DNA of 64,000 bases from UBA8389 sp942493385. GTDB taxonomy: Bacteria > Bacteroidota > Bacteroidia > Bacteroidales > UBA1402. The notes beneath the pieces are model-generated. The model saw nothing but the letters and a program-made list of their open reading frames with translations, searched no databases and had not been told where the DNA came from. The translations under genes were made by a program, and so were the position numbers. Where the stretch lies: NCBI GenBank assembly GCA_942493385.1, contig OW818699.1:2170001-2234000 (forward strand). The letters run 5' to 3'. This document shows positions 26,232 through 35,381 of the stretch, piece after piece (position 1 is the stretch's first letter; the number at the start of each line of letters is the position of its first letter).

Positions 26232-28733
26232 TTACTGAACAAATAACTTCAAATGTTTGACCTTACCGTCAAAGGTCGCAGTGATCAAATAGATACCCGG
26301 TTTGTCAACCGCAATTCGATTGCTGTTTGCAGAAGCGACGAGCCTGCCGTCTGTGGAGTGAAGGAGGATTTTGCCACCCCTGTCCATCCCTTTCAAGACA
26401 ATGACTCTGTCTTTGGAATAGGCCAGAATCTCAGAAGCCTTGATGGTTGCCGTAGTCATTACGGACGAGGTTCTGGAGGTAATGGTGCCATTGGTGGCAC
26501 GCACCCTATAGTTGTAAGTGGTTTGATCATCGAGGTCACTCAACTCCAAATAGTTTTTGGTCAGGTAAAAATTCGTATACCCATCCAACCAAGTCGTGTC
26601 ACCTGTGTTGATGTCAAGGGTAAATACATCCAGGTAATAACCGCTGGCATAGTTGGCTTTCTGCCAATTAGCCTTGAAGGAATACGTATCCGTGAGCGTA
26701 GCAGGAAGAATCACTGGAGTACCGTCCGTTGTTGTCAGGGATGTACTGTCAGACATCGGTGTGAACAGCGTATTGTTGTTGGTGCCCCGAATCTGATAAT
26801 AATACGTAGTGAGGTCATTTGAAACGTTGACTGTCAAGGAGGTGTCAGCAACCAACTTGTTCTGATATCCGTCCAGGTAGGTTTTGATAGGTGGATAAAC
26901 GGACAAATCCTGTGTGAACACATCCACGTAATAACCGGTTGCATTGATGACCGTATTCCAGACGGCAGAGAATGAGTAGGGGCCGACAGCTTTTGCAGCC
27001 AGAATATGGGGCGTTTTGGTGAAACCAGAAAAGTCCATGAAATTGAAATGAATGACACCATTTGTTTCGGTAATGGATGTTATTGGTTTTCCTACAAAGG
27101 ACCCGCTCCATGTCTTCATGGAGGGTGAAGTGTTGTCCGAAAAATTGCTGACTTTTTTTGTCCCGGGAAACGGATCGGCATTAATGCTGGCAATGTATTC
27201 GTTCCCGTTTTTTCCATTGTACATCAATTGCTGGTTGTCCGCTTCTTCGAGATCACAGCATTGATGCTCTGCCAACGCATTCACCACATTCATCCTCCAC
27301 ATGTCACTGATGGTCAGGTTCATCGTTGTGCCCCAATAGTTGACTGAAAGTTGATGGTCTGTCCGAAGGTCCATGTGGTAAATGAGCATACCGTGATAGG
27401 GAAGGTAGGCATCCCACACATTCTTGCTCCCTTGCCTGTTTTCAATTAAAAAATACTCCCCACTGTTGGAAGTTTTGATTAGGTATCCGTTGTTGGTTGA
27501 ACCTAAATCTGTCACGGTGACATCCTGAGCTGAATTGATTTCCACCGGAGTTGTCCACCCCAGCAAATATCGTTCCGGCAAGGTCATGCACGGTGGTGTG
27601 CTGGAGTTGTTGTTGTAAGCACCGTATGCCATCAACGACCAATAGTTCAAGTCAAATGCATCGCCGTTGTATTTTTCGTAATCCACATCGTACATGTCAG
27701 GTAAGCCTAGGATGTGGCTGTATTCATGGGTGAAAGTACCCATTCCGGTCATCCTCCCTGTACGGCCGCTCAGTTCGCCGCTACAAGCGTATGTGTCAAG
27801 CTTTTTTCCATCCAACGTCAAGGTGTCTCTAGAGGAAACCAGTGACCATGAATGCGGCCAGATGGTATTGTCGCCACCGCCATCTGCTTCTCCCTTGCCT
27901 GCATAATAGATGTACACATTATCCACATAACCGTCCAGATCATAGTCGAAATTGGAGAAATTGACGAGGTTGTCCGCCGCTTTACAGGCTTCGTACACCA
28001 TTTTTGCGGGTCTTAAGTCATCACCCTCCGAATTATTGCCTCCATAATACGCCATCGGGTTGGAAATGGTGACAGGACCAACCACCACAAAGTCCGGAGA
28101 AAATCGACCTCCAGAGTTGAATCGGTAATAATCTCGGACGCTACCATTGTGATCGTTTTGATCGTAACCTGGCTTGTTCAGCATATCGTTGAATGCCGAT
28201 CCTGAGTTTTCAGGCTTGAAAACTGAATCCGCAAAGTTGACAAGAATCACAAGCGATTTGGCCGTTCCTGTTCTGGGATAATCAGAAAGTAAACCAGGAG
28301 GGGTCTCCGTGGTACTGTTGCTGCTGCGTAACGTCACACCCCCTTTTTGCAAACGGTACATCCTATTTTGAAAGGCACGGTTCAGAACAGTTTCCGAAAA
28401 CGACCCGCCAGTTTTGACCGTGCTAAGGAAAGCAAAATCCTGAATGGACCGATTTTCAACGTTGTGTGCTATCACATCGCCAACTAAAAGCCTACCCTCC
28501 AAATCTCTGCTTGCATAAGTGTAATAACCCTCTTTATTCTGCTTCAGGTCATATCCGTCCGTGGTTTGGGCGAAATGCAGGTACTCATCTCCTTTTAGAA
28601 GGATGGTCAGTTTTGTCCCGTCGGGTTGTGTCACTTCGATTGGTTTTCGGAAGGCTGGCATCGAATACGCTGTCAGAATCGAACCAAAAACTATCAGATA
28701 TACATATATAATGGTGTAAATTGTCCTTTTCAT
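26232..28733 (-). CDS. Secreted M6-family metalloprotease with FN3-like repeats and T9SS tail
   Basis: 833 residues from ATG at 28733, where a signal peptide begins (MKRTIYTIIYVYLIVFGSI). Longer in-frame starts cross the divergent transketolase promoter. The zinc site is HEYSH (336-340) with Asp346 in GLPDMYD, as in M6 (immune inhibitor A-like) proteases. Two fibronectin-like repeats of about 85 residues follow (from about 625 and 705, each with GYYxDVFT and a YxxR motif). The end matches a type A sorting domain (RVIVLKG, GIYLITATFDG, HLKLFVQ). Probably exported and acting on extracellular protein. It lies just upstream of the cytochrome cluster on the same strand. Confidence 0.92.
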   Translation of the reverse strand: MKRTIYTIIYVYLIVFGSILTAYSMPAFRKPIEVTQPDGTKLTILLKGDEYLHFAQTTDGYDLKQNKEGYYTYASRDLEGRLLVGDVIAHNVENRSIQDFAFLSTVKTGGSFSETVLNRAFQNRMYRLQKGGVTLRSSNSTTETPPGLLSDYPRTGTAKSLVILVNFADSVFKPENSGSAFNDMLNKPGYDQNDHNGSVRDYYRFNSGGRFSPDFVVVGPVTISNPMAYYGGNNSEGDDLRPAKMVYEACKAADNLVNFSNFDYDLDGYVDNVYIYYAGKGEADGGGDNTIWPHSWSLVSSRDTLTLDGKKLDTYACSGELSGRTGRMTGMGTFTHEYSHILGLPDMYDVDYEKYNGDAFDLNYWSLMAYGAYNNNSSTPPCMTLPERYLLGWTTPVEINSAQDVTVTDLGSTNNGYLIKTSNSGEYFLIENRQGSKNVWDAYLPYHGMLIYHMDLRTDHQLSVNYWGTTMNLTISDMWRMNVVNALAEHQCCDLEEADNQQLMYNGKNGNEYIASINADPFPGTKKVSNFSDNTSPSMKTWSGSFVGKPITSITETNGVIHFNFMDFSGFTKTPHILAAKAVGPYSFSAVWNTVINATGYYVDVFTQDLSVYPPIKTYLDGYQNKLVADTSLTVNVSNDLTTYYYQIRGTNNNTLFTPMSDSTSLTTTDGTPVILPATLTDTYSFKANWQKANYASGYYLDVFTLDINTGDTTWLDGYTNFYLTKNYLELSDLDDQTTYNYRVRATNGTITSRTSSVMTTATIKASEILAYSKDRVIVLKGMDRGGKILLHSTDGRLVASANSNRIAVDKPGIYLITATFDGKVKHLKLFVQ

Positions 28734-28758
28734 AAAAGCAAATTTAGCAAAGATTCTG

Positions 28759-28766
28759 TATCTTTG
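28759..28766 (+). promoter_or_regulatory. -7 promoter element of the transketolase gene
   Basis: TATCTTTG matches TAnnTTTG exactly and lies 22 bases before the ATG. The -33 element is not clear. Confidence 0.5.
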
Positions 28767-28788
28767 AGCAAATTTTTCAAGCCAACGT

Positions 28789-30810
28789 ATGAATAATACC
28801 GCACTTTTAACTAAAGCAGCCGACAACATCCGCATTCTGGCTGCATCCATGGTGGAAAAAGCCAAATCCGGACATCCGGGTGGCGCCATGGGAGGAGCCG
28901 ATTTCATCAACCTCCTCTATTCCGAATGCTTAGTGTATGACCCCAAAAATCCCAAATGGGAGGGACGTGACCGATTCTTTCTGGATCCGGGCCACATGTC
29001 TCCAATGCTGTACTCCCAGTTGGCATTGGCCGGCAAGTTCAGCATGGACGAACTCAAGCAGTTCCGTCAGTGGGAAAGTCCAACCCCAGGTCATCCTGAA
29101 GTCGATATCGAACGTGGAATCGAAAATACCTCAGGTCCGCTAGGTCAAGGTCACGTCTATGGAGTAGGGGCTGCCATCGCAGCCAAATTCCTGAAAACCA
29201 AATTCGGTGATCAGATGAACCAGACCATTTACGCCTACATTTCCGACGGTGGCGTACAGGAAGAAATATCACAGGGCGCTGGTCGTTTGGCCGGTCATCT
29301 AGGTTTGGACAACCTCATCATGTTCTACGACTCCAACGACATTCAGCTTTCCACCGAAACCAGTTCTGTTTCCAGCGAAGATACCGCAGCCAAGTACAAA
29401 GCTTGGGGTTGGGAAGTTCTGGAAGCAGATGGCAGCAACGTTGAACAACTTCGCGATGCCTTGGAAAAAGCCCAAGCAGTTCAAGGCAAACCGACCCTCA
29501 TCATTGGTAAGACCGTCATGGGCAAGGGAGCTTTGGCCGGAGACGGCAGCAGCTTTGAACGTAAATGCGCCACCCACGGCATGCCTTTGAGCGAATGCGG
29601 TGCCAGCTTTGAAAAATCCATCGCCAACCTGGGCGGAAATCCCGAGGAGCCCTTCGTTATTTTCCCCGAAGTTGCCGAACTCTATGCCAAACGCGCTGCA
29701 GAACTCGAAGTCATCGTCGCCGAACGTTATGCCGCAAAAGCCGCATGGGCTGCCAAAAACCCAGAAGCCGCTGCCAAAATGGAAGCATGGTTCGCTGGTG
29801 CCGCACCCAAACTCGACTGGGCATCCATCGAACAAAAAGGCGGACAAGCCACACGTGCCGCTTCAGCTACCGTTCTCGGTTTCTTGGCCAAGAATGTGGA
29901 AAACATGATTGTTGCTTCCGCCGACTTGTCCAATTCCGACAAGACCGACGGTTTCCTCAAAAATACCAAAGCCATGACCAAAGACGACTTCAGCGGAGCA
30001 TTCCTCCAAGCTGGCGTTGCCGAACTCACCATGGCGTGCGTCTGCATCGGTATGGGCCTCCACGGAGGTGTCATCGCCGCTTGCGGAACCTTCTTCGTAT
30101 TCTCCGACTACATGAAGCCAGCCGTTCGAATGGCCGCTTTAATGGGCGTTCCCGTGAAGTTCATTTGGACACACGATGCCTTCCGCGTCGGTGAAGACGG
30201 ACCCACCCACGAACCCGTCGAACAGGAAGCTCAGATTCGTCTGATGGAAAAACTGAAAAACCACCACGGTAAGAACTCCATGTTGGTGCTTCGTCCCGCC
30301 GATGTTCAGGAAACCACTGTCGCTTATCAACTGGCACTCGAAAACACTACGACTCCGACCGGCTTCATCTTGAGCCGTCAGAACATCGTTGACCTACCTG
30401 GTACAAGCTACACACAAGCTTCCAAAGCTGCTCAAGGTGCGTACGTGGTCGAATGCGACGGCAACCCCGACATCGTACTGCTTGCATCCGGTTCAGAAGT
30501 GGCCACCCTTGTGGAAGGCGCAGCAATGCTCCGCAAAGACGGCATCAAGGTGCGCATCGTCTCTGTTCCATCCGAAGGCTTGTTCCGCAGCCAATCTGCC
30601 GAATACCAGGCTTCTGTATTGCCTGCCGGCGTGAAACGCTTCGGTATGACAGCCGGTTTGCCTGTCAACTTGCTTGGTCTTGTTGGCGAAAACGGCAGCA
30701 TCTGGGGTCTTGAATCTTTTGGTTTCTCCGCTCCCTACAAGGTACTGGATGAGAAACTCGGATTTACCGGTGTGAACGTCTACAACCAGGTAAAAGCATT
30801 GTTAAAATAA
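28789..30810 (+). CDS. tkt: Transketolase
   Basis: 673 residues, the full length of bacterial transketolase. It moves two-carbon units between pentose and triose/hexose phosphates using thiamine diphosphate. Visible signatures: KSGHPGGAMGGAD near residue 27, the GPLGQGH loop near residue 117, the ThDP/Mg motif SDGGVQEE near residue 144 (E instead of the common GE[CLQ]EG-type sequence), and the Glu-containing FIWTHDAFRVGEDGPTHEPVEQ block near residue 462. It connects arabinose-derived xylulose-5-phosphate to central metabolism and is followed by rpiB. Confidence 0.96.
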   Translation: MNNTALLTKAADNIRILAASMVEKAKSGHPGGAMGGADFINLLYSECLVYDPKNPKWEGRDRFFLDPGHMSPMLYSQLALAGKFSMDELKQFRQWESPTPGHPEVDIERGIENTSGPLGQGHVYGVGAAIAAKFLKTKFGDQMNQTIYAYISDGGVQEEISQGAGRLAGHLGLDNLIMFYDSNDIQLSTETSSVSSEDTAAKYKAWGWEVLEADGSNVEQLRDALEKAQAVQGKPTLIIGKTVMGKGALAGDGSSFERKCATHGMPLSECGASFEKSIANLGGNPEEPFVIFPEVAELYAKRAAELEVIVAERYAAKAAWAAKNPEAAAKMEAWFAGAAPKLDWASIEQKGGQATRAASATVLGFLAKNVENMIVASADLSNSDKTDGFLKNTKAMTKDDFSGAFLQAGVAELTMACVCIGMGLHGGVIAACGTFFVFSDYMKPAVRMAALMGVPVKFIWTHDAFRVGEDGPTHEPVEQEAQIRLMEKLKNHHGKNSMLVLRPADVQETTVAYQLALENTTTPTGFILSRQNIVDLPGTSYTQASKAAQGAYVVECDGNPDIVLLASGSEVATLVEGAAMLRKDGIKVRIVSVPSEGLFRSQSAEYQASVLPAGVKRFGMTAGLPVNLLGLVGENGSIWGLESFGFSAPYKVLDEKLGFTGVNVYNQVKALLK

Positions 30811-30826
30811 GCATTTTCAAATGGAG

Positions 30827-30866
30827 ATGCCGGGTATAAGTTCTTTATATCCGGCATTTCTTTTTA
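30827..30866 (+). terminator. Rho-independent terminator of tkt
   Basis: 12-bp stem ATGCCGGGTATA (30827-30838) with TATATCCGGCAT (30846-30857), one G-U pair, then TTCTTTTTATT. Confidence 0.85.
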
Positions 30867-30883
30867 TTATCCCGATTATTTTT

Positions 30884-30891
30884 TACTTTTG
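30884..30891 (+). promoter_or_regulatory. -7 promoter element of rpiB
   Basis: TACTTTTG matches TAnnTTTG. It overlaps an in-frame TTG at 30889, which therefore cannot be the start; the ATG at 30922 is. Confidence 0.6.
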
Positions 30892-30921
30892 ACCAAACAA
30901 CTAAATCAATTCTCAAAACCT

Positions 30922-31365
30922 ATGAACTCGGACGACAACCCGGTGGCGATATGCAGTGATCACGCCGGTTATGAACTAAAAGAATTTATCCTCGACTGGC
31001 TCACCGCCAAAAACATCGAATTTACGAACTTCGGTACCTATACGCCCGACAGTTGCGATTACGCAGATTTTGTACACCCCCTTGCAGAAGCCATTGAAGA
31101 GGAAGAGTCAACCCTCGGCATCGCCATTTGCGGCTCTGGTCAAGGTGTCTGCATGACAGTCAACAAACACCAAGAAATCCGAGGCGCTCTCTGCTGGAAC
31201 ACGGACATTGCCAAGCTAGCCCGTCAGCACAACAACGCCAACGTCCTTTGCCTTCCGGCACGCTTCATCTCCAAAGAAGAAGCCATTGCCATCGTCGAAG
31301 TCTTTTTCAATACCCCTTTCGAAGGCGGACGCCATCAGACGCGCATCGACAAGATGCCGGTTTGA
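30922..31365 (+). CDS. rpiB: Ribose-5-phosphate isomerase B
   Basis: 147 residues from ATG at 30922, the normal RpiB length. It interconverts ribose 5-phosphate and ribulose 5-phosphate. SDHAGYELK at the N-terminus binds the phosphate, and the catalytic loop CGSGQGVCMTVNK, ending with the NTDIAKLARQHNNANVLCLPARF block, is diagnostic. It has its own promoter and a strong terminator, so it is transcribed separately from tkt although functionally linked. Confidence 0.95.
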   Translation: MNSDDNPVAICSDHAGYELKEFILDWLTAKNIEFTNFGTYTPDSCDYADFVHPLAEAIEEEESTLGIAICGSGQGVCMTVNKHQEIRGALCWNTDIAKLARQHNNANVLCLPARFISKEEAIAIVEVFFNTPFEGGRHQTRIDKMPV

Positions 31366-31389
31366 TTTTTAAAAAATATTGTAGGATTA

Positions 31390-31426
31390 ATGGTTGCCTC
31401 AGAAATGTGGCAACCATTTTTTATTT
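31390..31426 (+). terminator. Rho-independent terminator of rpiB
   Basis: Perfect 9-bp stem ATGGTTGCC (31390-31398) / GGCAACCAT (31409-31417), then TTTTTTATTTT. The T tract overlaps the 3' end of the convergent gene. Confidence 0.88.
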
Positions 31427-32089
31427 TGTTGAGCTCAACATCTTCTTCGAAGCCTGCAAGCATTGGAAAACCTTCAACGCAAAGTCCTGATTCAGTTTGT
31501 TGATCATTTCAATGGGCTCTACGATGTTCTTGCTATCATCGTAGGGGAGCGATTTGTCAATGGTGAAGGTGCCAGCAATATAATCGGACTCAGATTCGAT
31601 ACTGGTAGCGGCAAGCAACTTCATAGTCTTAATGTCGAAAACCAGAGCGTTGTTCAGCGAAAATACAATGCCTTTGGTGGTGTTCAAACCGTACGACAAA
31701 CCCTCGAGTGAACCGTACTTTCCTGACAATCGCAACGGTTTATAAATGATCAATAATAAGTCGTAACTTTCATTCTTACGCAACTTGTTCACCCATTTCT
31801 GCATATTACTTATCCTTGGAATACCGGTTAGGGCCGGATTGTTGGCTGCAGACAGTTCTTCGGGAAAGACCTCGAGTGCCAATTGGAAGGAATTGGTGTC
31901 GATCAGCATTGATATTTGTTGGTACATCGTACCTGTAAGATCAATTTCAAGCGATTTGGTGCTTAACGGTCCCAGAAGCGTGAAGTTATTATCTATATCG
32001 AACGAAACGGCCACGCGCAACTTGCCGGTTTGTGAAAAAGCAGCACTGATGAAGAACAGGCAGCACAAACCTAGAATGATTTTCTTCAT
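31421..32089 (-). CDS. Secreted protein of unknown function
   Basis: 222 residues with a clear signal peptide (MKKIILGLCCLFFISAAFSQ). The mature part shows mixed alpha/beta composition, segments such as YDLLLIIYKPLRLSG and KGIVFSLNNALVFD, and few Cys. I recognise no family. It is convergent with rpiB and upstream of nothing on its strand within 300 bases except yggS, which ends 31 bases before its start region, so it may be cotranscribed with yggS and the DUF4494 gene. Confidence 0.75.
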   Translation of the reverse strand: MKKIILGLCCLFFISAAFSQTGKLRVAVSFDIDNNFTLLGPLSTKSLEIDLTGTMYQQISMLIDTNSFQLALEVFPEELSAANNPALTGIPRISNMQKWVNKLRKNESYDLLLIIYKPLRLSGKYGSLEGLSYGLNTTKGIVFSLNNALVFDIKTMKLLAATSIESESDYIAGTFTIDKSLPYDDSKNIVEPIEMINKLNQDFALKVFQCLQASKKMLSSTK

Positions 32090-32119
32090 GATGATCTAGT
32101 TTAAGTGTTAATACAAAAA

Positions 32120-32776
32120 TCAATACTGACGCACTCCGAAAATACGGCTCCCAATGCGAACCATCGTGCTACCGCATTCAACGGCAAGTTGATAGTCCTC
32201 GGACATGCCCATGGAAAGTTCCTTGAAGTCAGGCAGGTTCCATCCAACTTTCAGCTCGTCAAACAAGGCCTTCAATTGACCGAACTCAGCCCGGATTTGT
32301 GCCTGATTTTCAGTCAGGCTGGCCATTCCCATCAAACCGCAGACCTGAACCCATGGGAAATGGTTCAATTCTGAAGCCAAATTCCTGCATTCGTCCAGCG
32401 AAAGACCGAATTTGGTTTCCTCCTGCGCTACAAAAATCTGAAGCAAAATGGGAACCACGCGACCTAGCTTTTCGCCCTCCTTATTTATTTCCTTGAGCAA
32501 TTTTGCACTGTCCACACCATGGATCAGTGTAACAAAGGGAACAATCTGCTTGATTTTATTCGTCTGAAGGTGTCCGATGAAATGCCATTCGATATCCTGG
32601 GGTAGAAGGGGCTTCTTTTCGCAGAGTTCCTGAACCCGGCTTTCACCAAAAATCCGTTGTCCGGCAGCATAAGCCTCCAAAATGGCTTCTGTCGGATGGA
32701 ATTTGGAAACGGCAACCAGCTTCGTCGCGGCAGGCAGTTCCAGATTCAATCGTTGGATTTCGCTGGTGATGGACAT
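32120..32776 (-). CDS. yggS: YggS-family PLP homeostasis protein
   Basis: 218 residues, the single-domain alanine-racemase-like fold of YggS/PLPHP. The PLP lysine is in LVAVSKFHP (Lys28), and FGESRVQE, WHFIGHLQTNKIK, GLMGMA and SMGMSEDYQLAVECGSTMVRIG are the family blocks. It binds pyridoxal phosphate and helps keep the free cofactor pool balanced; no enzymatic activity is established for the family. The ATG follows directly on the stop of the DUF4494 gene, so both are one transcript. Confidence 0.95.
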   Translation of the reverse strand: MSITSEIQRLNLELPAATKLVAVSKFHPTEAILEAYAAGQRIFGESRVQELCEKKPLLPQDIEWHFIGHLQTNKIKQIVPFVTLIHGVDSAKLLKEINKEGEKLGRVVPILLQIFVAQEETKFGLSLDECRNLASELNHFPWVQVCGLMGMASLTENQAQIRAEFGQLKALFDELKVGWNLPDFKELSMGMSEDYQLAVECGSTMVRIGSRIFGVRQY

Positions 32777-33238
32777 TTAGTCTTCGTCTTTATCTTTACC
32801 TGCTCCGTAAGGAACTACGTCTAGAATGGGTGTGTCGGTGATCATGGCAATTTCATAATCACTCATGGTTCCTTTCATGCCTTCTTCCAATTTATTGAGG
32901 GCATCCTTTATGTCTTCTGCCTGAATGAGCATGGTGCTTGGGATTTTCTTTTCGGTGCCTTTTTCCTGATCCAGAACAACGAACAAGACTTTGGCCCGAT
33001 ACCAACGATCACCTGTGGGCGACTCAAAAATTTCGTAAACTCGGGTACGTTTGATGTTGGCAACTGTGAAATCGCCGGTCATGTAGGGACGCACAACTTT
33101 AATAATGCGGGCTTCGGCTTCCGTAAAGCTCAGAGCATCCACCAGATAGGTGTCAGTCACCTTTTTTTGCTTGCCATCGTCCGTACCAATTTTGTCGTAT
33201 TGAATTTTGCATTCGAACCAGTTGTGCATTGTAACCAT
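32777..33238 (-). CDS. DUF4494 family protein
   Basis: 153 residues; a Bacteroidota-specific family of unknown function, recognised by the N-terminal WFECKIQYDK, FTEAEARI and RTRVYEIFE segments. No signal peptide or membrane segment. ATG at 33238 (MVTM) or 33229 (MHNW) are both possible; a decayed copy of this gene start at 35832-35859 retains both Met codons. It has a promoter about 130 bases upstream and is translationally adjacent to yggS. Confidence 0.88.
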   Translation of the reverse strand: MVTMHNWFECKIQYDKIGTDDGKQKKVTDTYLVDALSFTEAEARIIKVVRPYMTGDFTVANIKRTRVYEIFESPTGDRWYRAKVLFVVLDQEKGTEKKIPSTMLIQAEDIKDALNKLEEGMKGTMSDYEIAMITDTPILDVVPYGAGKDKDED

Positions 33239-33430
33239 ATTGTATATGAATTAGTTATAGAGTTGTATTGGTATTGGGGTAGGAGTGGGTGTAGGAATTT
33301 GACTTCATAGATCTCCTGCTTTTTACGTTTAGAATCATTGATAAATTGATTTTTTTAATCGTATACAAATGTACTAAATTACCCTTAGAAGACAAATGCA
33401 ATTAGCGGTGTAAGGTGCTATTGGTTTAAC
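33211..33430. repeat. Intact copy of a duplicated DUF4494 gene start plus promoter
   Basis: 33211-33261 matches 35832-35882 almost base for base (first codons of DUF4494 and leader), and 33361-33374 equals 35901-35914. The intact copy has about 80 extra bases between the two blocks. Weaker similarity continues to about 33430. Both copies face the same way, 2.62 kb apart. Confidence 0.75.
33366..33373 (-). promoter_or_regulatory. -7 promoter element of the DUF4494-yggS transcript
   Basis: Reads TACATTTG on the minus strand, an exact TAnnTTTG. A second copy occurs at 35906-35913 in the duplicated block. Confidence 0.5.
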
Positions 33431-33906
33431 ATCCATCACAATTCCTCCATCAGTAACATCAATCGGAAGCTCCGCTTTTTTAGTTTAAGTGTATTCAGAT
33501 AATGCAAATCAACAAAATTTAAATGCAAATTGTTCAAACTGTAAATAGTATCACTTGAACCTCAATTTTCCAACTTCCACCACAATACACCTGCAAGTCC
33601 CTATCCATGCACTTTCCCATACATCTTTCCCCAAAAGGTTTGATATAAAGGAATTTAGGAATGCAAGCGAGCTCAAAAAAAGTGAAGAAAAAACACAACT
33701 AAAAGTTAAAGAATCGAAATTAATATTATTTTTGATGCATATAACTACGTCATATTATTCTATAAATCCCTTTTTTTCTGCCTCAAATTCCAAAGTGGAT
33801 TGCTACTGATGAATATTGGGTATCGTTCTTTGCCCCATTCTTTTGGGCCCTTGAAGTCGTTCGAGAACTAGAATTTTCCAATATAATTTCGATAAACTGT
33901 ATGGCT

Positions 33907-33999
33907 ATGAAAAGGATACTCTTAACTCTAACCTTTTCGATTTAAGTAAGTCTGGCTTTCAGTCAGATGGTACTGCTTGATATTAAAGAACAAAATTGA
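33907..33999 (+). pseudogene. Remnant of a secreted-protein gene: signal peptide broken by a stop
   Basis: ATG at 33907 encodes MKRILLTLTFSI, then TAA (33943), then in the same frame VSLAFSQ. Read through, this is a textbook signal peptide with cleavage after SQ. Only about ten codons follow before TGA at 33999. It lies directly upstream of two intact secreted-protein genes. Confidence 0.5.
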
Positions 34000-34032
34000 A
34001 AAAATAAAGAATCAATTATAAGGAGAAAAAAA

Positions 34033-34551
34033 ATGCAAAACAAAAGATTACTATGTGTAGTATTCCTATTAAGCATAGGATTTTCCAGTCTAAAAGCGCA
34101 AAACGCGTTGTGTGTAAAAGAAAAATCAGGAACACAAACTTCTTTTACTTTAAACGGCCTTAGAAAACTGACTTTTCCTACAGGTAGCATGATGGTGAAT
34201 AAAACCGATGGTTCCACGAGTACATATACGTTTAGTGCCATCCGCTCCCTGACTTTCAGTAACCTCGTCAACAATGTTTCACCGATTGTCAAAAAGGAAC
34301 GCGGCAACCTGACACTCTATCCAAATCCTGTAATCGACCAACTACAAATGAGTTATGAGACGCTTAAAGATGGAAATGTGCTTGTAGAAATCATTGATTT
34401 TCAGGGTCGGATTCTGCATCGGCAAACAATCAGCTGTCAAGAGGGCACCAACCAAGCCACCATCTCTGTTGCACAATTACAGAAAGGGCTGTATCTATTC
34501 CGTCTGCAAAACAGGAAAAATATTGAAACTATTAAATTCATAAAAAACTAA
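34033..34551 (+). CDS. Small secreted protein with T9SS type A sorting domain
   Basis: 172 residues. Signal peptide (MQNKRLLCVVFLLSIGFSSLKAQ), a short spacer region of about 65 residues with two similar segments (LNGLRKLTFPTG and FSAIRSLTFSN), then a C-terminal type A sorting domain from about residue 92 (LTLYPNPVIDQLQM, GRILHRQ, GLYLFRLQNRKNIETIKFIK). There is almost no cargo between signal and sorting tail, so it may be a minimal surface protein or a shortened relative of a larger one. An AAGGAG sequence 9 bases before the ATG is unusual for this phylum. It ends 19 bases before the next gene. Confidence 0.8.
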   Translation: MQNKRLLCVVFLLSIGFSSLKAQNALCVKEKSGTQTSFTLNGLRKLTFPTGSMMVNKTDGSTSTYTFSAIRSLTFSNLVNNVSPIVKKERGNLTLYPNPVIDQLQMSYETLKDGNVLVEIIDFQGRILHRQTISCQEGTNQATISVAQLQKGLYLFRLQNRKNIETIKFIKN

Positions 34552-34570
34552 ACGATAAGGAGGACATGCA

Positions 34571-35374
34571 ATGAAAACAATAAGCACCATTATTTTAGCA
34601 ATATTTTTAGCATGTAATTTGGCGATGGCACAAGACACCCTGTACATTTACAAATCTGGTGCAGTGGTAACTAAACGTGCTGTAAACGACATCGATAGTG
34701 TTATATTTTACAAACCCATCACTCACCCCCCGACTGTGGTAACTGATATTGACGGCAACGTATATCACACTGTAAAAATCGGCACCCAAGTTTGGCTGGT
34801 TGAGAACCTGAAAACTACAAAATACAACGATGGCACATCTATACCATTAATTAGTGACGGCACAGCCTGGTCAGCTCTTTCAACTCCGGGCTACTGTTTT
34901 TACAACAATGATGCTACCAATAAAGCCACCTACGGATTATTATACAATTGGTTCACAGTAAACACCGGGAGGCTTGCCCCAACCGGTTGGCATGTGCCCA
35001 CTCATGCCGAATGGATCACGCTTGAAAACTTTCTTATTGATAATGGTTATAATTACGATGGTACCACCACTGGCAATAAAATAGCTAAATCCATGGCTGC
35101 AAAAGAATATTGGAATTCAGATACAGGTATTGGCAATATTGGTAATGATTTAACAAAAAACAACGCTTCTGGATTTACAGCATTGCCTGGCGGTTTCCGC
35201 AGCACAGAGGGGATATTCGGCGGCATTGGCAACTACGGTCACTGGTGGACCTCCACCGAGTTCAATAGCTCTACTACATGGGTCAGAAACTTAGACTTCA
35301 ATTTCAACTTTCTGGGCAGTTACGACAATGTAAGGAATTGTGGTTTTGTTGTCCGTTGTGTCAGGGATAACTAA
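34571..35374 (+). CDS. FISUMP-domain secreted protein
   Basis: 267 residues with a signal peptide (MKTISTIILAIFLACNLAMAQ). From about residue 58 it shows the Fibrobacter succinogenes major paralogous domain: DIDGNVYHTVKIGTQVW, NLKTTKYNDGT, GLLYNWFTV, LAPTGWHVPTHAEW, GFTALPGGFRS, WWTSTE and VRCVRDN. This domain is common in surface proteins of Bacteroidota; its function is unknown. It has a strong AAGGAGG site before the ATG and shares a transcript with the gene upstream. Unlike its neighbour it has no sorting tail. Confidence 0.88.
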   Translation: MKTISTIILAIFLACNLAMAQDTLYIYKSGAVVTKRAVNDIDSVIFYKPITHPPTVVTDIDGNVYHTVKIGTQVWLVENLKTTKYNDGTSIPLISDGTAWSALSTPGYCFYNNDATNKATYGLLYNWFTVNTGRLAPTGWHVPTHAEWITLENFLIDNGYNYDGTTTGNKIAKSMAAKEYWNSDTGIGNIGNDLTKNNASGFTALPGGFRSTEGIFGGIGNYGHWWTSTEFNSSTTWVRNLDFNFNFLGSYDNVRNCGFVVRCVRDN

Positions 35375-35381
35375 TTTAATT

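Larger units (their letters stand above)
33239..34032. other. AT-rich intergenic region with decayed gene material
   Basis: 794 bases without a credible intact gene. It holds the DUF4494 leader and promoter (to about 33380), the duplicated block, and a broken signal-peptide gene near 33907. An 84-codon frame at 33555-33809 has low-complexity composition and no leader or family match, so it is not called. Confidence 0.6.

Noticed and set aside
28734..28910. Longer N-terminus of the M6 protease
   Set aside because: It crosses the transketolase promoter and start, and hides the signal peptide at 28733.
30889..30921. TTG start giving a longer RpiB
   Set aside because: It lies inside the -7 promoter element.
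33555..33809. 84-codon frame in the intergenic region
   Set aside because: Low-complexity, no promoter, no recognised domain; it lies in a decayed region.
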